A stretch of DNA of 64,000 nucleotides from Diplonema japonicum (GCA_964019335.1 OZ025736.1:124001-188000); one strand, 5' to 3'; counted from the stretch's first letter, positions 9,935 through 21,100 are shown. Notes: a model not told the origin generated them from the sequence alone. Program-made: numbers and translations.

Positions 9935-11851
9935 CTAACTAACAGGATCAGGGGAGCTGGGCGAGGCACCCGTGCACCAAGGTGCGGGGCCACCGTCGTT
10001 GACTGCCAGTCGCTGTTTTACAAGGGTACGGGACTCGTGCTTGGCCTCATTGACTAAAGCTTTGATGTTTGCACGATCGGTGACAACAGGGAACACCGGC
10101 ATGGGGATGTGCACTTGTTCACCCTTTTGCTGGAGGGCGGTCACTGCCCTGGTGCGCTCTAAAGCTTGCTTCGGAGCCCTGCCGCTCCCTGCTCCGCGTG
10201 CGAAATAATTTGTGTGGAAAGAGAATTCCACTTTCTTCGTTAGACGCAGTGCGATGTCTGTCTTCTGTTCGAGGGCAGCTTCCATGAACCTCTCGTTGCT
10301 CACCCAGTCGGAGATCTTGGTCTCCAGTGCCGCCTGCATTCTCAGATATTGCACCACCTTCTCACTGTACTCGACTTCTTTCGTTTTTGTGAATTTGTTG
10401 ATCAGTTCGGCTTTCACTACGACAGGAATCCCTCGCAGTTCGCCACGCTCTCGCTTCAGGCTGTTAAGGTCGGAGGTCTTGCACTGCACGCCCACGCTCC
10501 CTACAGCTCGCTTTTTCCCACCTGCCCGTTGGTCCGCCTTCTCGTTCTCTGCCACTCTGATCAGCCTGTCGATGTCCCTCACCATCTCGTCGATCACGGA
10601 GTCCCACTGCAGCGAGCAGATGAAGCGCCGGTAGTTTCTTATCAACACCAAGGCGCGGAAGTTGCGCTGCACGCTCTTCACAGCTTTCATGTAGATATCT
10701 ATGGCAAGGGGTATCTTCGTGATGTTCAGGTAATCCCGCGCGAACTTCTTGATTTTCTTGGTGGCGGTTACCTTCTTCATGTGCAACACAAACGATGTGA
10801 CTGCATCTCGCGGCTTGCTGACCTTCGGCGTCTGCGCGTCAGGTGGTGTGCTCCTCTCTGTGCTGCCTTGCCCCTTCGGCACTGTGTTCTTGTCCAAATT
10901 ACTGGCCAGCATCATCTTCATCGTGTCCACTATTCTGAAGTGTATCGTTGCCACGAGCCATGCTCCTGTCGCTGCCGTGTCACGTAACTTTTTCTTCGCT
11001 TCTGCCTCTCGCCGCTCTTCTCTGACCACTGGCTGCAGAAGCATCTCCTTGGTTTTTTGTATCTTGCTGTCGATTAGCTGTTTTGCCTTCAGTTGTGCTT
11101 GTCTCGTGCGCCGTTCCTTTTCGATGGCCTCTCTCTCCTGCCGCTGCCATCTTGAATCTGCAGTGTAGCGCGTGCCGACTGTCTTTATGTGTTCCCTGCA
11201 GTGGTTCCGCGTGCTGCGGATGTTCCCAAGCTTCTGCAGTTTCAGCGATTCAACGAATTCGAAGAACTCGTCGCGTTCCGCACCATCGGACTTCAGATGC
11301 TCGATCTTCCTGTGCAGCGTGGAGGTGACCGAGTAGTTGTTGGGTGTCGTCGTTCGCTTCCTCAAGGGCTGCGCTTTAGAAGTGGGCTGGAGGTCCTTCA
11401 TGGATGGCTGGATCATCGCAGGGTTTGCGTCGGGCGGTGCATTGCTGCCGAAAGCATGCCGTGTCTCGAGCAATGACGAGCACTCCGCAAACGTCCTACC
11501 CAGAGACTGTGTGGGCTCCAAGTTCTTCAGCCGTTGTATCACCGCTAACCTCTGCGTCTTGGTGTCGCCGTTGTCCCCGTCCATTCTGTCAAGGATCCCC
11601 ATCGCCTCGCTGCAGTTTCCATTTTGCAGCGACGCTGCCGGGGTCACGCTCCTTCCATGCGGAACAGCCCGCTTCGCACGCAGCTCACCAAGGAACCCCC
11701 TTGGCAGGTAGGAGCTCCCCGGTCTCGAGCACGCTGTTATAAAGATCTCCCTCGTCTCCGGGAACCCACTCTCAACCCTACTCCCGCACAAGGTTGACTT
11801 CCTGCTGGCTTTGTCCAGGAAGGGTAGGGGCAACCCGAAGGGCTCGTCCAT
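9935..11851 (-). CDS. Coiled-coil protein with an IQ-like motif, function unknown
   Basis: 638 residues, single exon, not assigned to a named family. Residues about 1-190 are Ser/Pro/Arg-rich and probably disordered. Residues about 228-292 are very rich in Lys/Glu/Arg/Gln and predicted by eye to form a coiled coil. VKSVQRNFRALVLIRNYRR (about 391-409) resembles an IQ calmodulin-binding motif (IQ..hR....R) with Val-Gln in place of Ile-Gln. The C-terminus ends in a Pro/Ser tail. Such proteins are often cytoskeletal or axonemal, but that is only suggestive. An acceptor-like CCACACAG lies 22 nt before the ATG, with an out-of-frame ATG between. The gene starts 112 bp after the aminopeptidase stop, across a C/G homopolymer. 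Confidence 0.75.
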   Translation of the reverse strand: MDEPFGLPLPFLDKASRKSTLCGSRVESGFPETREIFITACSRPGSSYLPRGFLGELRAKRAVPHGRSVTPAASLQNGNCSEAMGILDRMDGDNGDTKTQRLAVIQRLKNLEPTQSLGRTFAECSSLLETRHAFGSNAPPDANPAMIQPSMKDLQPTSKAQPLRKRTTTPNNYSVTSTLHRKIEHLKSDGAERDEFFEFVESLKLQKLGNIRSTRNHCREHIKTVGTRYTADSRWQRQEREAIEKERRTRQAQLKAKQLIDSKIQKTKEMLLQPVVREERREAEAKKKLRDTAATGAWLVATIHFRIVDTMKMMLASNLDKNTVPKGQGSTERSTPPDAQTPKVSKPRDAVTSFVLHMKKVTATKKIKKFARDYLNITKIPLAIDIYMKAVKSVQRNFRALVLIRNYRRFICSLQWDSVIDEMVRDIDRLIRVAENEKADQRAGGKKRAVGSVGVQCKTSDLNSLKRERGELRGIPVVVKAELINKFTKTKEVEYSEKVVQYLRMQAALETKISDWVSNERFMEAALEQKTDIALRLTKKVEFSFHTNYFARGAGSGRAPKQALERTRAVTALQQKGEQVHIPMPVFPVVTDRANIKALVNEAKHESRTLVKQRLAVNDGGPAPWCTGASPSSPDPVS

Positions 11852-11963
11852 GGTGCGGAGGGGGCATGGGCTGCTGTGTGGTATTCATGAGTGGTACAAA
11901 GTAATATTCTGCATCGTATGGGGAACCCTTTTTTCTTCTTCCCCCCCCCCCCCCCCCCCCCCC

Positions 11964-13464
11964 TCAAAAGGCGAACGACTCAACCAGCTCGCCCCTCTTG
12001 TCGCTGTCCCTCATCTCATGCTCTATCTCATCGATTTCTTTGGGGATGCTTTGCGTGAGGTTCAGGTTGCCGTCGGACTGTTTGTATTTTATGCATTCCC
12101 CCTCCGCCTTGCCTGTTCCATACCGCTATGATGATGTTGTCTTCTATCCGCACGGAGATGCCACGGTACTTCTCAGGGATGATGTCCGAGTAGGGGAAGT
12201 ACATCCCTGGCTCGATGGTGTGCATAGTGCGTGGGTGAAGCTTGTCTCGGATCTGCGGGGGCGGCTGCTCGTGAATGTCCATCCCCATAAAGTGGCCGAA
12301 GGCATGGGGGAACACAGTGGAGACGATAGGCGACCCAGCCTGCGCTTCCTCGTCCCCCTTCGTCTTGTCCAGGACCCCGAGGTGGAGTAGCTCACGTGCC
12401 GTGAGGACCCTGTTGAGATGCTGCAATGACGCGACTGTTGTGCCGGGTGTGGCAGCATCGATCAGTTGTTTGTGAATTCTCAGGACTGCCTCGTATACGT
12501 CGCGCTGCGGCTCTGAAAAGACCCCGTCCACAGGCCATGTTCGTGTCACGTCTGTGGGATGCCCCCAGTACTCCGCACCTGCGTCCACAAGCAACAGGTC
12601 GCCGGATTTTAAAGTTTGCATGTTCTGCACATAATGAAGAGACAGCCCTGCAGCACCCCCTGCGATAACAGGAGGGTACGCCAGCCATTGCGCACCCTTT
12701 ATCCTCGCTGCATATTCCATCACTGCGTAGATGTGTGCCTCTGAGATGCCGGGCACTGTGGACCGCATGGCAGCTCTGAAGGCGTAGTCCGTGATGCTCG
12801 CTGACTTGGTGTGCATGTCAAGCTGTGGGTAGTTCTTGCATGTTCGCAAGGCGTCGAATAGGATGTCGGGGCTGTCGACCTTGAGCTCACCCGCTTCGCT
12901 TTTGACGTGAGTTTCGACGTCGGTCTGCCCTGTCTTGTGGAGGTACACTGTTGGGTTGCTGTGCGTTTTGAGAATGCTGCGGAATGTCTCTGCAAAACGC
13001 TTCTTTTCCACCGCCGCAGTGGGGCCGAAGTATTTCTTTGCGTTTTCCGTTCCCGTCATGACGCCTTCCCAAAGCTCCTTTTGCGGGTTTTTCTCCTCGA
13101 CGAAGAGTGTCCAGGTTGCCTCGCTTGAGGGGGATTTTTCAAATACTGCCACAGCCCCGGGTTCTAAGCACCCGGTTAAAAACCAGAAGTTCGATTCCTG
13201 TCTGAAGGCGTATGGGATGTCTCGGGTCATGACTTTGGTCGGATAGCCACACACCACCAGAACGGTCCCGGGGTTGAGTCCCTTCATGAGCGCTCTTCTT
13301 CGTGTTTCGTATTCTGTTTCACTGATGCCAGGTGTCACCTCGTTTTTCTTCATCAAATGCGGGTGTGTGAAGGGGGTCGCTTGGCCTATTCTCTCAGTCA
13401 TAGCTGAGTACCATCTCTCCCCTTGTGCCCTGCACGCTCGGGGCACCAATCGGGAGGTGTTCAT
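11964..13464 (-). CDS. Mitochondrial Xaa-Pro aminopeptidase (XPNPEP3/Icp55 type)
   Basis: Two exons, 12124-13464 and 11964-12077 (intron 12078-12123, 46 nt, GTATGG...ACAG), 484 residues. Known role: an M24B metallopeptidase removing N-terminal residues before proline and, in mitochondria, trimming imported proteins. The N-terminus is Arg-rich without acidic residues (SRLVPRACRAQGERWYS), as in a matrix presequence. An AMPP_N domain (about 38-180) is followed by the pita-bread fold. All five metal ligands are visible: D294 (VDAGAEY), D305 (TDVTRTWPVDG), H391 (FGHFMGM), E418 (TIEPGMYF) and E441 (RIEDN). The second exon supplies SDGNLNLTQSIPKEIDEIE, which matches the family's C-terminal PKE...IE. 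Reading through the intron instead gives a wrong tail. A run of about 23 G follows the stop on the sense strand. Confidence 0.93.
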
Positions 13465-13731
13465 ATCCTTTGAGGGTGAGCTTGGGAAAATAATAATAAA
13501 AAAAAGATACAGGAAGGTATAAAAAGGGGGGATAAACAGCGTTCAACTCGTGCAATCTTGTGTTCATTTTTTTGGCTTTTTGTTTTTTTTTTTTTTCTCA
13601 GGAGACAAAAAAAGAGGAGGGGGGAAGAAGAGTGATACGTTTCAAGTGAACAATCCGTCTCCTTAGGTACAAAAGAAAGCGTCGTGGTGATCGTGGGAAT
13701 AAAAACTTAATTTTTTGTTTCGAATAGTTTG

Positions 13732-13855
13732 GTTAAGTGTTTCGAAACGGGGAGGAAAGGGCGGGGGGGGGGGGGTATAAGAAATCGTAAGGGTCATCTC
13801 TCTCAAAGGTCTTTTTTAGAAAAAAGAAAGAATAGAAAAAAATTATTTTTCAGTT
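13732..13855. repeat. Direct repeat, intact (empty-site) copy
   Basis: Begins GTTAAGTGTTTCGAAACGGGG, continues through AAATCGTAAGGGT and AAAGGTCTTTTTTAGAAA to an A-rich segment ending ATTATTTTTCAG. The same order of blocks reappears at 13975-14036 and resumes at 15511-15570 on the far side of the piggyBac-like element. Confidence 0.75.
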
Positions 13856-13974
13856 TTCTTCTTTTTTTTTTTCTTTTTCTAAAATCGGAGGTCGAAGGTC
13901 AAGAATAAATCAATAAAAATAATATATATAAGAGACAAAGGAGGCCAGTGTTGGTGGCGCCTGCACAAGCACAA

Positions 13975-14036
13975 GTTAAGTGTTTCGAAACGGGGGGGGT
14001 GAGAAACCACAAATCGTAAGGGTTAAAGGTCTTTAA
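13975..14036. repeat. Direct repeat, copy interrupted by the piggyBac-like element
   Basis: Second copy of the 13732-13855 repeat, up to the TTAA target site at 14033-14036. Its right half (A-rich, ATTATTATTTTTCATTAG) continues at about 15511-15570 after the inserted element. Confidence 0.7.
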
Positions 14037-15510
14037 CCACTAAAGGACCGGGGGTTTTGGCGAAAAAAGTGCCAAGGACCGTCTATTTACGAACCCGGAA
14101 AAAAAAAATGCGAGAGTTTAACCATAGGAAAGTACACTATACCCTTTAAAAAGCACGTGACCCAGGGGGTAAAAAAAACAGTTTATTTTTCATGCAGGGG
14201 GGCTTACTTAGAGTTCATACGGGGTCGGGAGAGGAAATATACGACAAAGTACTGAGCATCACGAGCGACCCTGCTCAACCCACTCGAGGGCGCTTGGGCG
14301 GAGGACAGCCTCCCTCACTTTTTTTTTTTCCCACAGATGTCGATTTTCTTCGAACATTGGGTCCTGGCGGACGCTGGAGCCTTTGAGGATTTTTTTTTCA
14401 AACGTCCCCAGAATTGTCGGTATTTTACCATGTCAGGGTAGTCATTTTTTGTATGAAAAATCTCAAAGCACTCAGGGCACAGGGCAACATTGCACGTTTT
14501 GCAGGTGTAAAATTGTTTTTTTTTTTATTTTTGGCACAGCCTTGAGGTGAATTTCATACTATAGGCAAAGTCGTAGAGATTAAAGGCAAAATTATAGGCA
14601 AAGCCGAAAAGGTTAACACGGGTTTAGTACGGCCGTGCCACAAGAGGAACCGGATGCTGTCCGAACTCTGCCGCATGACTCTGTCATGGCGTGAGATTTG
14701 TTTGCTGGCCTCCTTTTTCGTTTTTCTGCCCACTGTCGTCTTCCGGAGTTGAACCGTGCCCATGGCCCTTGACCGGGGGTGGTATGCAGCTTTCCAGCTG
14801 GGGGAGTCCGGGAATGCAGCATCTCCACTTTTGATAGTGTCCCGTTGCCCTGTGAGCCAAGTGGACACAACAAGAAGATATGGAGAAATGTGGCGCGGCC
14901 AGGACACAGCCTATGTAAGGCGTTGCAATCTCTTCCTTTGTAGACCAGCAGTCCTTGACGCCCGCCCTGCAGACTTCGTCCATCAAGGCGGGCAGAACCC
15001 AGACGGCGATCCAGGTGTTCAGTTGTGCCACGTCTGCGTCGAATGTGGTGCCCTTGGATGTGGTGCCCTTGGATGTGGCATACACCTTCGAACAGCTGAT
15101 AATGGACCTCAGCAAGCTGTTTGTGACAAACAGAAAAGTTGTAGCCTATCCATGTTGCTGTTTGATGTTGCTGGACCCCTGTACCCATGTCACTTCCTGG
15201 CCGGTATACGGTTGATATTTGTCCCCCAACGCACACCACCCTCATCTGAGGTGGTGCTGGAGTTGGAAGAAGCACTTCCGAAGGTCCCGGGAAGCTGCTC
15301 TCAAATAATAAGTACAAAAGGACACCAAGCAACCCCCTTGGGGACGGGTTTTTGTGTTTATTCTTCGCGCAAAAGGGTATTTCAAATAAAAAAAAAATCG
15401 CGGAACAATGGGTCTTAGTAAAGTCCAGGGGCTGTGTGGCACAAAAAGTGTCACATACTGAAAAGATAATTTTTCTTAAGGACACATATGTCCTCATGGT
15501 CCTTTAGTGG
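14037..15510. mobile_element. Dead piggyBac-like DNA transposon
   Basis: 1474 bp flanked by TTAA on both sides (14033-14036 and 15511-15514). The ends share the inverted repeat CCACTAAAGGACC. TTAA duplication is diagnostic for piggyBac. The minus-strand interior holds a broken transposase with the family's C-terminal cysteine-rich domain. Intact piggyBac elements are usually longer, so this copy is internally deleted as well as frameshifted. Confidence 0.88.
14400..15115 (-). pseudogene. piggyBac transposase remnant
   Basis: Approximate limits. On the minus strand, successive frames contain WSTKEEIATPYIGCVLAA (near 14920-14970), resembling the W...E...F.G...M stretch of the N-terminal transposase domain. 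IRFLLWHGRTKPVLTFSAL (near 14600-14660) resembles the W.D...V..LST segment. YTCKTCNVALCPECFEIF followed by HTK (near 14435-14510) has the C..C....C..C....H pattern of the C-terminal cysteine-rich domain. Stops and frame changes separate these blocks, so no functional protein is encoded. The order and spacing are compatible with a large internal loss. Confidence 0.75.
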
Positions 15511-15615
15511 TTAAAAAAAAAGAAAGAAGGAAAGAAAGAAAAAAAAAATTATTATTTTTCATTAGAACTATTTTTTTTTTTCAAATAATCCTTTTTTTTT
15601 CCCTTTCCCGCAATC

Positions 15616-16902
15616 CTAATTAACGGCCAGTTCCTCCTCTCGCTCCGAGCTCTTCCTGGAAACAAGCTCCTCATCCGATTCAGAATGAAGCTCACAATGC
15701 TGCTCCTCCGCGGGCTTTACACTTCTCGACATTAGGACAAACGCAACAGCTATTGAGACAATAGAAAGCGTGCAAGCCGAGTAGATGACGACAAGCCCAC
15801 GTGTAGAACCAAGCGTTGCATAAAGGTATGCCAACAAAGGAGGCAGCACTATACCACCTGATGCACTTCCCAGCATAAGTACAGTGGCTTCCTTGCCTGA
15901 AAGCGGGAATGTTGATTCAAGTGCCGCCACAGTAGCAGGGAACACAGGTGCCAAGCCAAGCCCCTGCAGGATAGCTGCAACCCATAAGGGAGCCTCTCTA
16001 TCGGGGAGTGCAATCTGTATACCCCCGGACATTAACATCAACATGAGCCCCAGGCCCACCATGTTCATCCCGTTCAAGTTGAATGCGGAACTAAGCGGGC
16101 CCGCAACAACCCGGCCCAGCGCCATGGATCCCCAGAACCCCACTGTGATGCCCGTGGCCTCACTGTCAGTCAGGTTCCCGAACTCCTCGTCACCGCCCAT
16201 TGTCCACACAAGCCCACCGTAGCCTTGTTCCAACCCAACGTAAAGCATCAATATACACGATGCGAGCCCCACCAAAAGCCACTTTGAGGTCACGTCCTTT
16301 GCAGCTGCCGCCGTCGTGGGTGCCTCGGTTCGCTCCGGTTGTGTGGTTAGCATTAAGAGAAAGGCAAGGACGGCAAAGACCACCGCAATGAGGTAGAACG
16401 AGTAGTGGTAACCAAGCAAGAGGAGGAGAGGTGAGCCCAAGAGCGCCCCTAGAGCAAAACCTGCGTGCATTACATGGAGGTAGAACTCCATGTCGTCTGC
16501 CGTGAGCCAGATGAGAAGCAGGTTGGTGCTTGTGTCGCCGAAGCCCTCTGTGAGACCAGCCAGGCCTGCTGAGATACAGATGAGAACGAAATTTGTGCAG
16601 TTAGGTAGAACAACGTACCCCAACCCAGCAAGGAGGGTGACCAGCACGAGGCTTTTGTGCACGATTTCGATTTTTTTTTCAAGCACCCACCCGGCACCTA
16701 GAGCACCTGCCATGTACGCTACCCCCCTTGCACCAAACACAGCACCCGCACTCTGCAACCCTACATTCCCTCTTTTTTCAATTTCCGGCAGAGCCGGTCC
16801 CAGCATTGCCATCCCTGTGCCCAGCGTGGAAAAAATGCCGATGTAGCAGACTATGCAAACCCATTTGTTGACGTGGGGTGGGAACTCAGGGAAGGGCGGC
16901 AT
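15616..16902 (-). CDS. Major facilitator superfamily transporter
   Basis: 428 residues, single exon, about 12 hydrophobic segments split into two halves by a hydrophilic loop (QPERTEAPTTAAAAKDVTSK, about 190-209). Layout and motifs (SAGAVFGARGVAYMAGALGAGW, family-typical in the first half) suggest the MFSD4/NAGLT1 or FucP-like branch, which moves sugars with H+ or Na+. The substrate cannot be fixed from sequence. The cytoplasmic C-terminus is acidic and Ser/Glu-rich. The start is supported by an acceptor-like CTAAACAG 10 nt upstream. An 18-base C/G homopolymer (16964-16981) lies about 60 bp upstream of the ATG. Confidence 0.85.
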   Translation of the reverse strand: MPPFPEFPPHVNKWVCIVCYIGIFSTLGTGMAMLGPALPEIEKRGNVGLQSAGAVFGARGVAYMAGALGAGWVLEKKIEIVHKSLVLVTLLAGLGYVVLPNCTNFVLICISAGLAGLTEGFGDTSTNLLLIWLTADDMEFYLHVMHAGFALGALLGSPLLLLLGYHYSFYLIAVVFAVLAFLLMLTTQPERTEAPTTAAAAKDVTSKWLLVGLASCILMLYVGLEQGYGGLVWTMGGDEEFGNLTDSEATGITVGFWGSMALGRVVAGPLSSAFNLNGMNMVGLGLMLMLMSGGIQIALPDREAPLWVAAILQGLGLAPVFPATVAALESTFPLSGKEATVLMLGSASGGIVLPPLLAYLYATLGSTRGLVVIYSACTLSIVSIAVAFVLMSRSVKPAEEQHCELHSESDEELVSRKSSEREEELAVN

Positions 16903-17322
16903 CGTGAATATCCTGTTTAGTCTGGTTCTTTTTTATCCTTTTCTTTTCTTCTTGAAACTTGACGGGGGGGGGGGGGGGGGGAGAGAAAAAGAAGGAAAAA
17001 AGAGAAAAAAAAAACAAAACCGAAATACTAACCAGGAAATAAAAACGAGGAAGAGGGGCGGGTTGGGAGAGAAAGAAATTGAATATAAAAATAAAATAAA
17101 GCGAAACAAAATCGGTGGTTGCGGGGGGGGGGGGGGGGGGATTTGCCCCCATGTATGGTTTTGTTGATATTCCTCGGGGGGAAGGGAAAAAAAAAAAAAG
17201 AAGGGGGCTGGCACGGCAGCTCCTACTTTGCCCCCAGCGCACCAAGACGCAACCTTGAGGAAGAAAGGAAATAAGTGAAAGGTTACCTTGTTACCACTCT
17301 CCTTCCTAAACTTTAATTACTG

Positions 17323-17359
<37 letters not shown>

Positions 17360-17888
17360 CTAAAACACCATTTAAAAAAAAGAGGGGACATCTGATTGGT
17401 GCCACTTAAGACCACGCATTTCCAGTGTTGCAGCGATTAGTTAGACAGACACTCTTAAGCGGTGTTGAGACGACTGCACTGCTCTTGGTCCTCTTACTAG
17501 GACTAGGGCTTCCATGAAAAATTTGTCTCAACCGTTCAAAACGCTCCCCCTCCCGCCCCTCATTCCCTTTTTTTTTTCCTTCTTCATTTCTTTCATTCAT
17601 CTATAAATGTTCACATGTAAAAAAAAATAAAATAAAATAAAAATAATAATTCAGTTCAAAATGGGGGGGTTTTTTTTTATTGTGTATTTTTTTGTGTTCC
17701 ATTTTTTTTTCTTCCCCCCTCCCCCAAAGACCCGAGTCACACAAGGGCCGGAGAAAAAAAAAAGAGAAAAAAAAAGAGCTAAAAAAGAGCTGGCGGTTTG
17801 TTATTTGTGCAAAGTCGGTTTTGTCCTAGAAAGCCGAACAAAGCTGCCTCGACTCTTTTTTAGCAAAAAAAAAAAAAAATTTATAGTG

Positions 17889-17919
<31 letters not shown>

Positions 17920-18137
17920 GGACAATTTATCAGAGGCCAACAAACGGGGACGTACTTCGCTCCGCACCCGCTGCTAGACAACAGCGGGATGTCTCCCTGA
18001 CTGGTCTAGTGCAGTCACGCTGACCGGTCAATAATCGGCCGGCGGGCACTATGACTCATAATAAAAAAAGCATATCCGATATTCCCTTTTAAAAAAAAAA
18101 AAATCTCAATTCGGCATTCCATTCCATTCCATTCCAA
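16903..18137. other. Intergenic, homopolymer-rich, with a structured island
   Basis: G runs at about 16964-16981 and 17125-17142, A runs at 17325-17357 and 17890-17918, and a CATTC repeat at 18115-18135 touching the next gene's stop. Apart from the structured island near 17937-18060, annotated separately, no gene is recognised. Confidence 0.6.
17937..18060 (-). ncRNA. Candidate structured RNA, unassigned
   Basis: A GC-richer island in AT-rich DNA. It can form a 7-bp hairpin CCCGCTG/CAGCGGG with an 8-nt loop (around 17967-17988), and GACTGGTC can pair with GACCGGTC (around 17999-18029). In the minus sense it is followed within about 20 nt by a long T run, as expected for Pol III termination. 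No internal A/B box or Sm site was identified, so class and even transcription are unproven. The strand is chosen only from the T run. Confidence 0.2.
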
Positions 18138-21100
18138 TCACTCAAGTGGATCTTCGTGTATTTCTGTCATCTCCGAAGAAACGAGCGAAAGGGAGTGCTC
18201 CCTTACTGGAGGGCAGTACCGGTAGTTGAGGTACAATTTAATCATAATGAGGAGCGCAACGAACACGGTAACAGATGCAACGATCAAGATGTAGAAAGCG
18301 GGTTTCTTTTTTTGCGAGCTCTCCTCAAGAGCAAGGCACTGTTGAACGGTAACGGACGAGAGAGTGGGAGGGCAGTCCATTCCCTCGAAATTAAGTCTGC
18401 ACAGCTCGAAAAGACTTGCTTCTGAAGGATGGGTGTCCTTTACAACCATAAGAACAGGCTTCCCAACTAATACTTTGAAACGATTCTCCACCTGTGCGGT
18501 AGTGAGTATTGTCTCCTCCCGTGTTTCGTAAGTAAATTCCATGTTTTTGTACAAGACCACCTGTGCACGAGAGACATTGAGCCCCTTGGCAACTTCGTCG
18601 GCAGTCAGATGTTGATGCGACAGGATCCTCCCCTTTGCACCTCTTCGTGTTCCCTCCTTGACCATTTCCTTTACCTCGCACACATCGTCTGACCCCTCCA
18701 AGTGTGCGATGCTGCTTCCTACTGTTGAGTATGTTTCCAATGTGAAGCTTGCTGTCAGATTGCACGAGCCTCCTGTTGTGTCCTCGACCACTTCGTAGTA
18801 CTCAAGCTGGTCCTCACCTGACAGCAAGATCGTCGCAACGTCCTTCTTTGTGAGGTATCCGACCAGCCCTACAGTCATCTTGTAGTACTCGGGGACGCCT
18901 AGGTCCAGAAAAACGCCTGTTTTGATTTTCATAGCTGCCTCTTTGCAGAGATCGTCCCCAGAGCGCCGTCCGGAGCGGTCGATGATCGTGAAGGTCACTT
19001 TGTCGTCGCCATGGAAGAAATGCACCACATTGTTGTCTGACTCTTCCAAGGCCGCCGCGACGCCGCTCTTTGTCGTCAGTGCCTTCACTGGTCGTGACAG
19101 GATGCCCTTGCACCTCCCCTGCACGCTGCTGATGTTGCATTTATCCGGTACTACAATGCTGAAGACAACCTTCCCAGGTGGTGAATTGTCCCAGTCGATG
19201 TTTGCCCCCACACCGCTGTTCCCACACTCCAGTCCTAGGTCTGTTGTCATGCTTGTCGTCAGTTTTGTTAGGTTCAGGTCCTCCAAGTTCCGCGACAGGT
19301 GCACTCCTGCTGTTCCTGGTTCGTACTTGCCCCAGTACTCAACGCAGCACACTGCGGTGTTCTCTGTAGAATTGGGCAGACAGTGTGTCACGTTTTGTGC
19401 TTTTTCACACAAAGGGAGCGGGTGCTCGTCTTTCAGCTTGTGCAGCGCAGGGCACGTGTAGTAGCTGCATGATGGGAGCCTACACCAGTCTCCTGTGCCT
19501 TTGTAGTCCCAGTATGAGATGTACTCTTCAGCATTGTGGTAAGGCGGTTCGCAATCGCAGTCGGGCCCCTTCGCGTGAGCAGGGCAGTTCACTTCACAGC
19601 ATGTGGCGTCGTCGCACTTCTCATCGCACACGGTCTTCCCATCAATGATCCTGTCGTGTGGGTCGGTGCAGGTGTGGGCCTTGCACGTCTGGTTGCACCC
19701 CGACACCTCCAACACCCCACCGTTTACTGCACAGTTGACACGTGCAGTGCCTACCCAGTTCGGGATGTCGCATGAGCAGTGGCACTCACGCGCGTTCCTA
19801 CAGGTTGCGATGTTCCCTTGGCACACCATGCCCGTGACGTTGTTCAGAGGCTTGCACACTGGTTCCTCGCAGCACATTTCATTGTTCGCAACATCGTCGG
19901 GAGTGCAGTCACCGAACATATCTGTCGAGGTGCACGGCTGACTGTCGGCAGTGTCGTTCGTCACCAAAGGGTCGTTGCATGTGTAGTTGCTGCACGTGTC
20001 GACTTGGCCATGGCAGCATAGTGCTGTGTTGCAGTTGCTGAGTTCCCCCGAGGGACACAATGCGTCGTTGCTCAGCTGTGGGTGGCAGTCGAACGCTTTG
20101 CACGTCACTTTACAGCTATGTTCGAAGTAACTAGCGTTGTTGGAGCAGCTGAGGTCCACGCTGCCGACGTAGCCGTCGTTGCAGTCGCACGACGGGGCGT
20201 TGCATGTCACAGTGCTGTTACACACAGCAGCTGATGTTACGCAGCTCGCGCCATTCCATTGGCATCTGGGGTTGGTGCATTCTTGCACGGATGCACTCTC
20301 GCAAGACTTGCAGCCACTGCTGCCCCAGAAACAGGAATACCGGGCCTCACAGTTCGCTGGTCCAGTAAGTTTCGTACAGTCCTCCCTGGTAGGCCACTCA
20401 CCTGCTAGTGGTTGACACGTGGCTGCTGCTGCGGTTTTGTTGTTTACCGAACAGATATTGGGGGTGCAGCACTTCGCAGTATTCATGTCATCATCGGCTG
20501 TGCACGTTACGTTGTTAGCTGTGTTAATGCATTCCGCAGTCCCGTTGAAGATGTGCATGTTCGAGGGGCAGGTGTAGGTAGAGCAAGAAGGCAGCACGCA
20601 GTACGGTGGGGTGGTAATGGTGTGGTAAGGAGCCACACACGTGCAGTTTGGCGGGGTGCCTGATAACGGTGCTGCGCAGCTGCAGCACAACTCAGGGGTA
20701 CATGATTGTGTGCCGTTGCTACACACGGTGCTGTTCACCTTGTTGTCGTAGTTATACGACAAGCAATCAAAGGTCGCACATGTCGCATCGCAGCCCGTGA
20801 TGTTCCAAGAGCCCCCATTAACCGGACAGGTGATATGGGGCACGCCACTGAAGCCAGCTGCACACGAACAACTTCCACAGGAACTCACATTGTTGCACAT
20901 GAGAATGCCAGCTGTACAGGTAACACTCTCGGAGGCGGCAGATGTTGTTGTGCAGTTGTTTTCAGCGCAGCATCTGTTGTCGTTCGCAAAGGGGGTGCAC
21001 GCAGTGTTGTTTGTTGCGGTGCATGCAAGCCAGTCTCGTCCGATGTCACTGCTGTAACCAGGTGAGCAGGTGTACGAGTTGCACCTCGGGACGTTCGTGC

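Noticed and set aside
13180-13215. GTTCGATTCC, a tRNA B-box look-alike
   Set aside because: It is inside the coding sequence of the Xaa-Pro aminopeptidase (QESNFWF) and no cloverleaf can be formed around it.
14613-15497. A 294-codon minus-strand frame as an intact gene
   Set aside because: The recognisable piggyBac blocks lie in different frames, so the long frame is a by-product of a frameshifted transposase.
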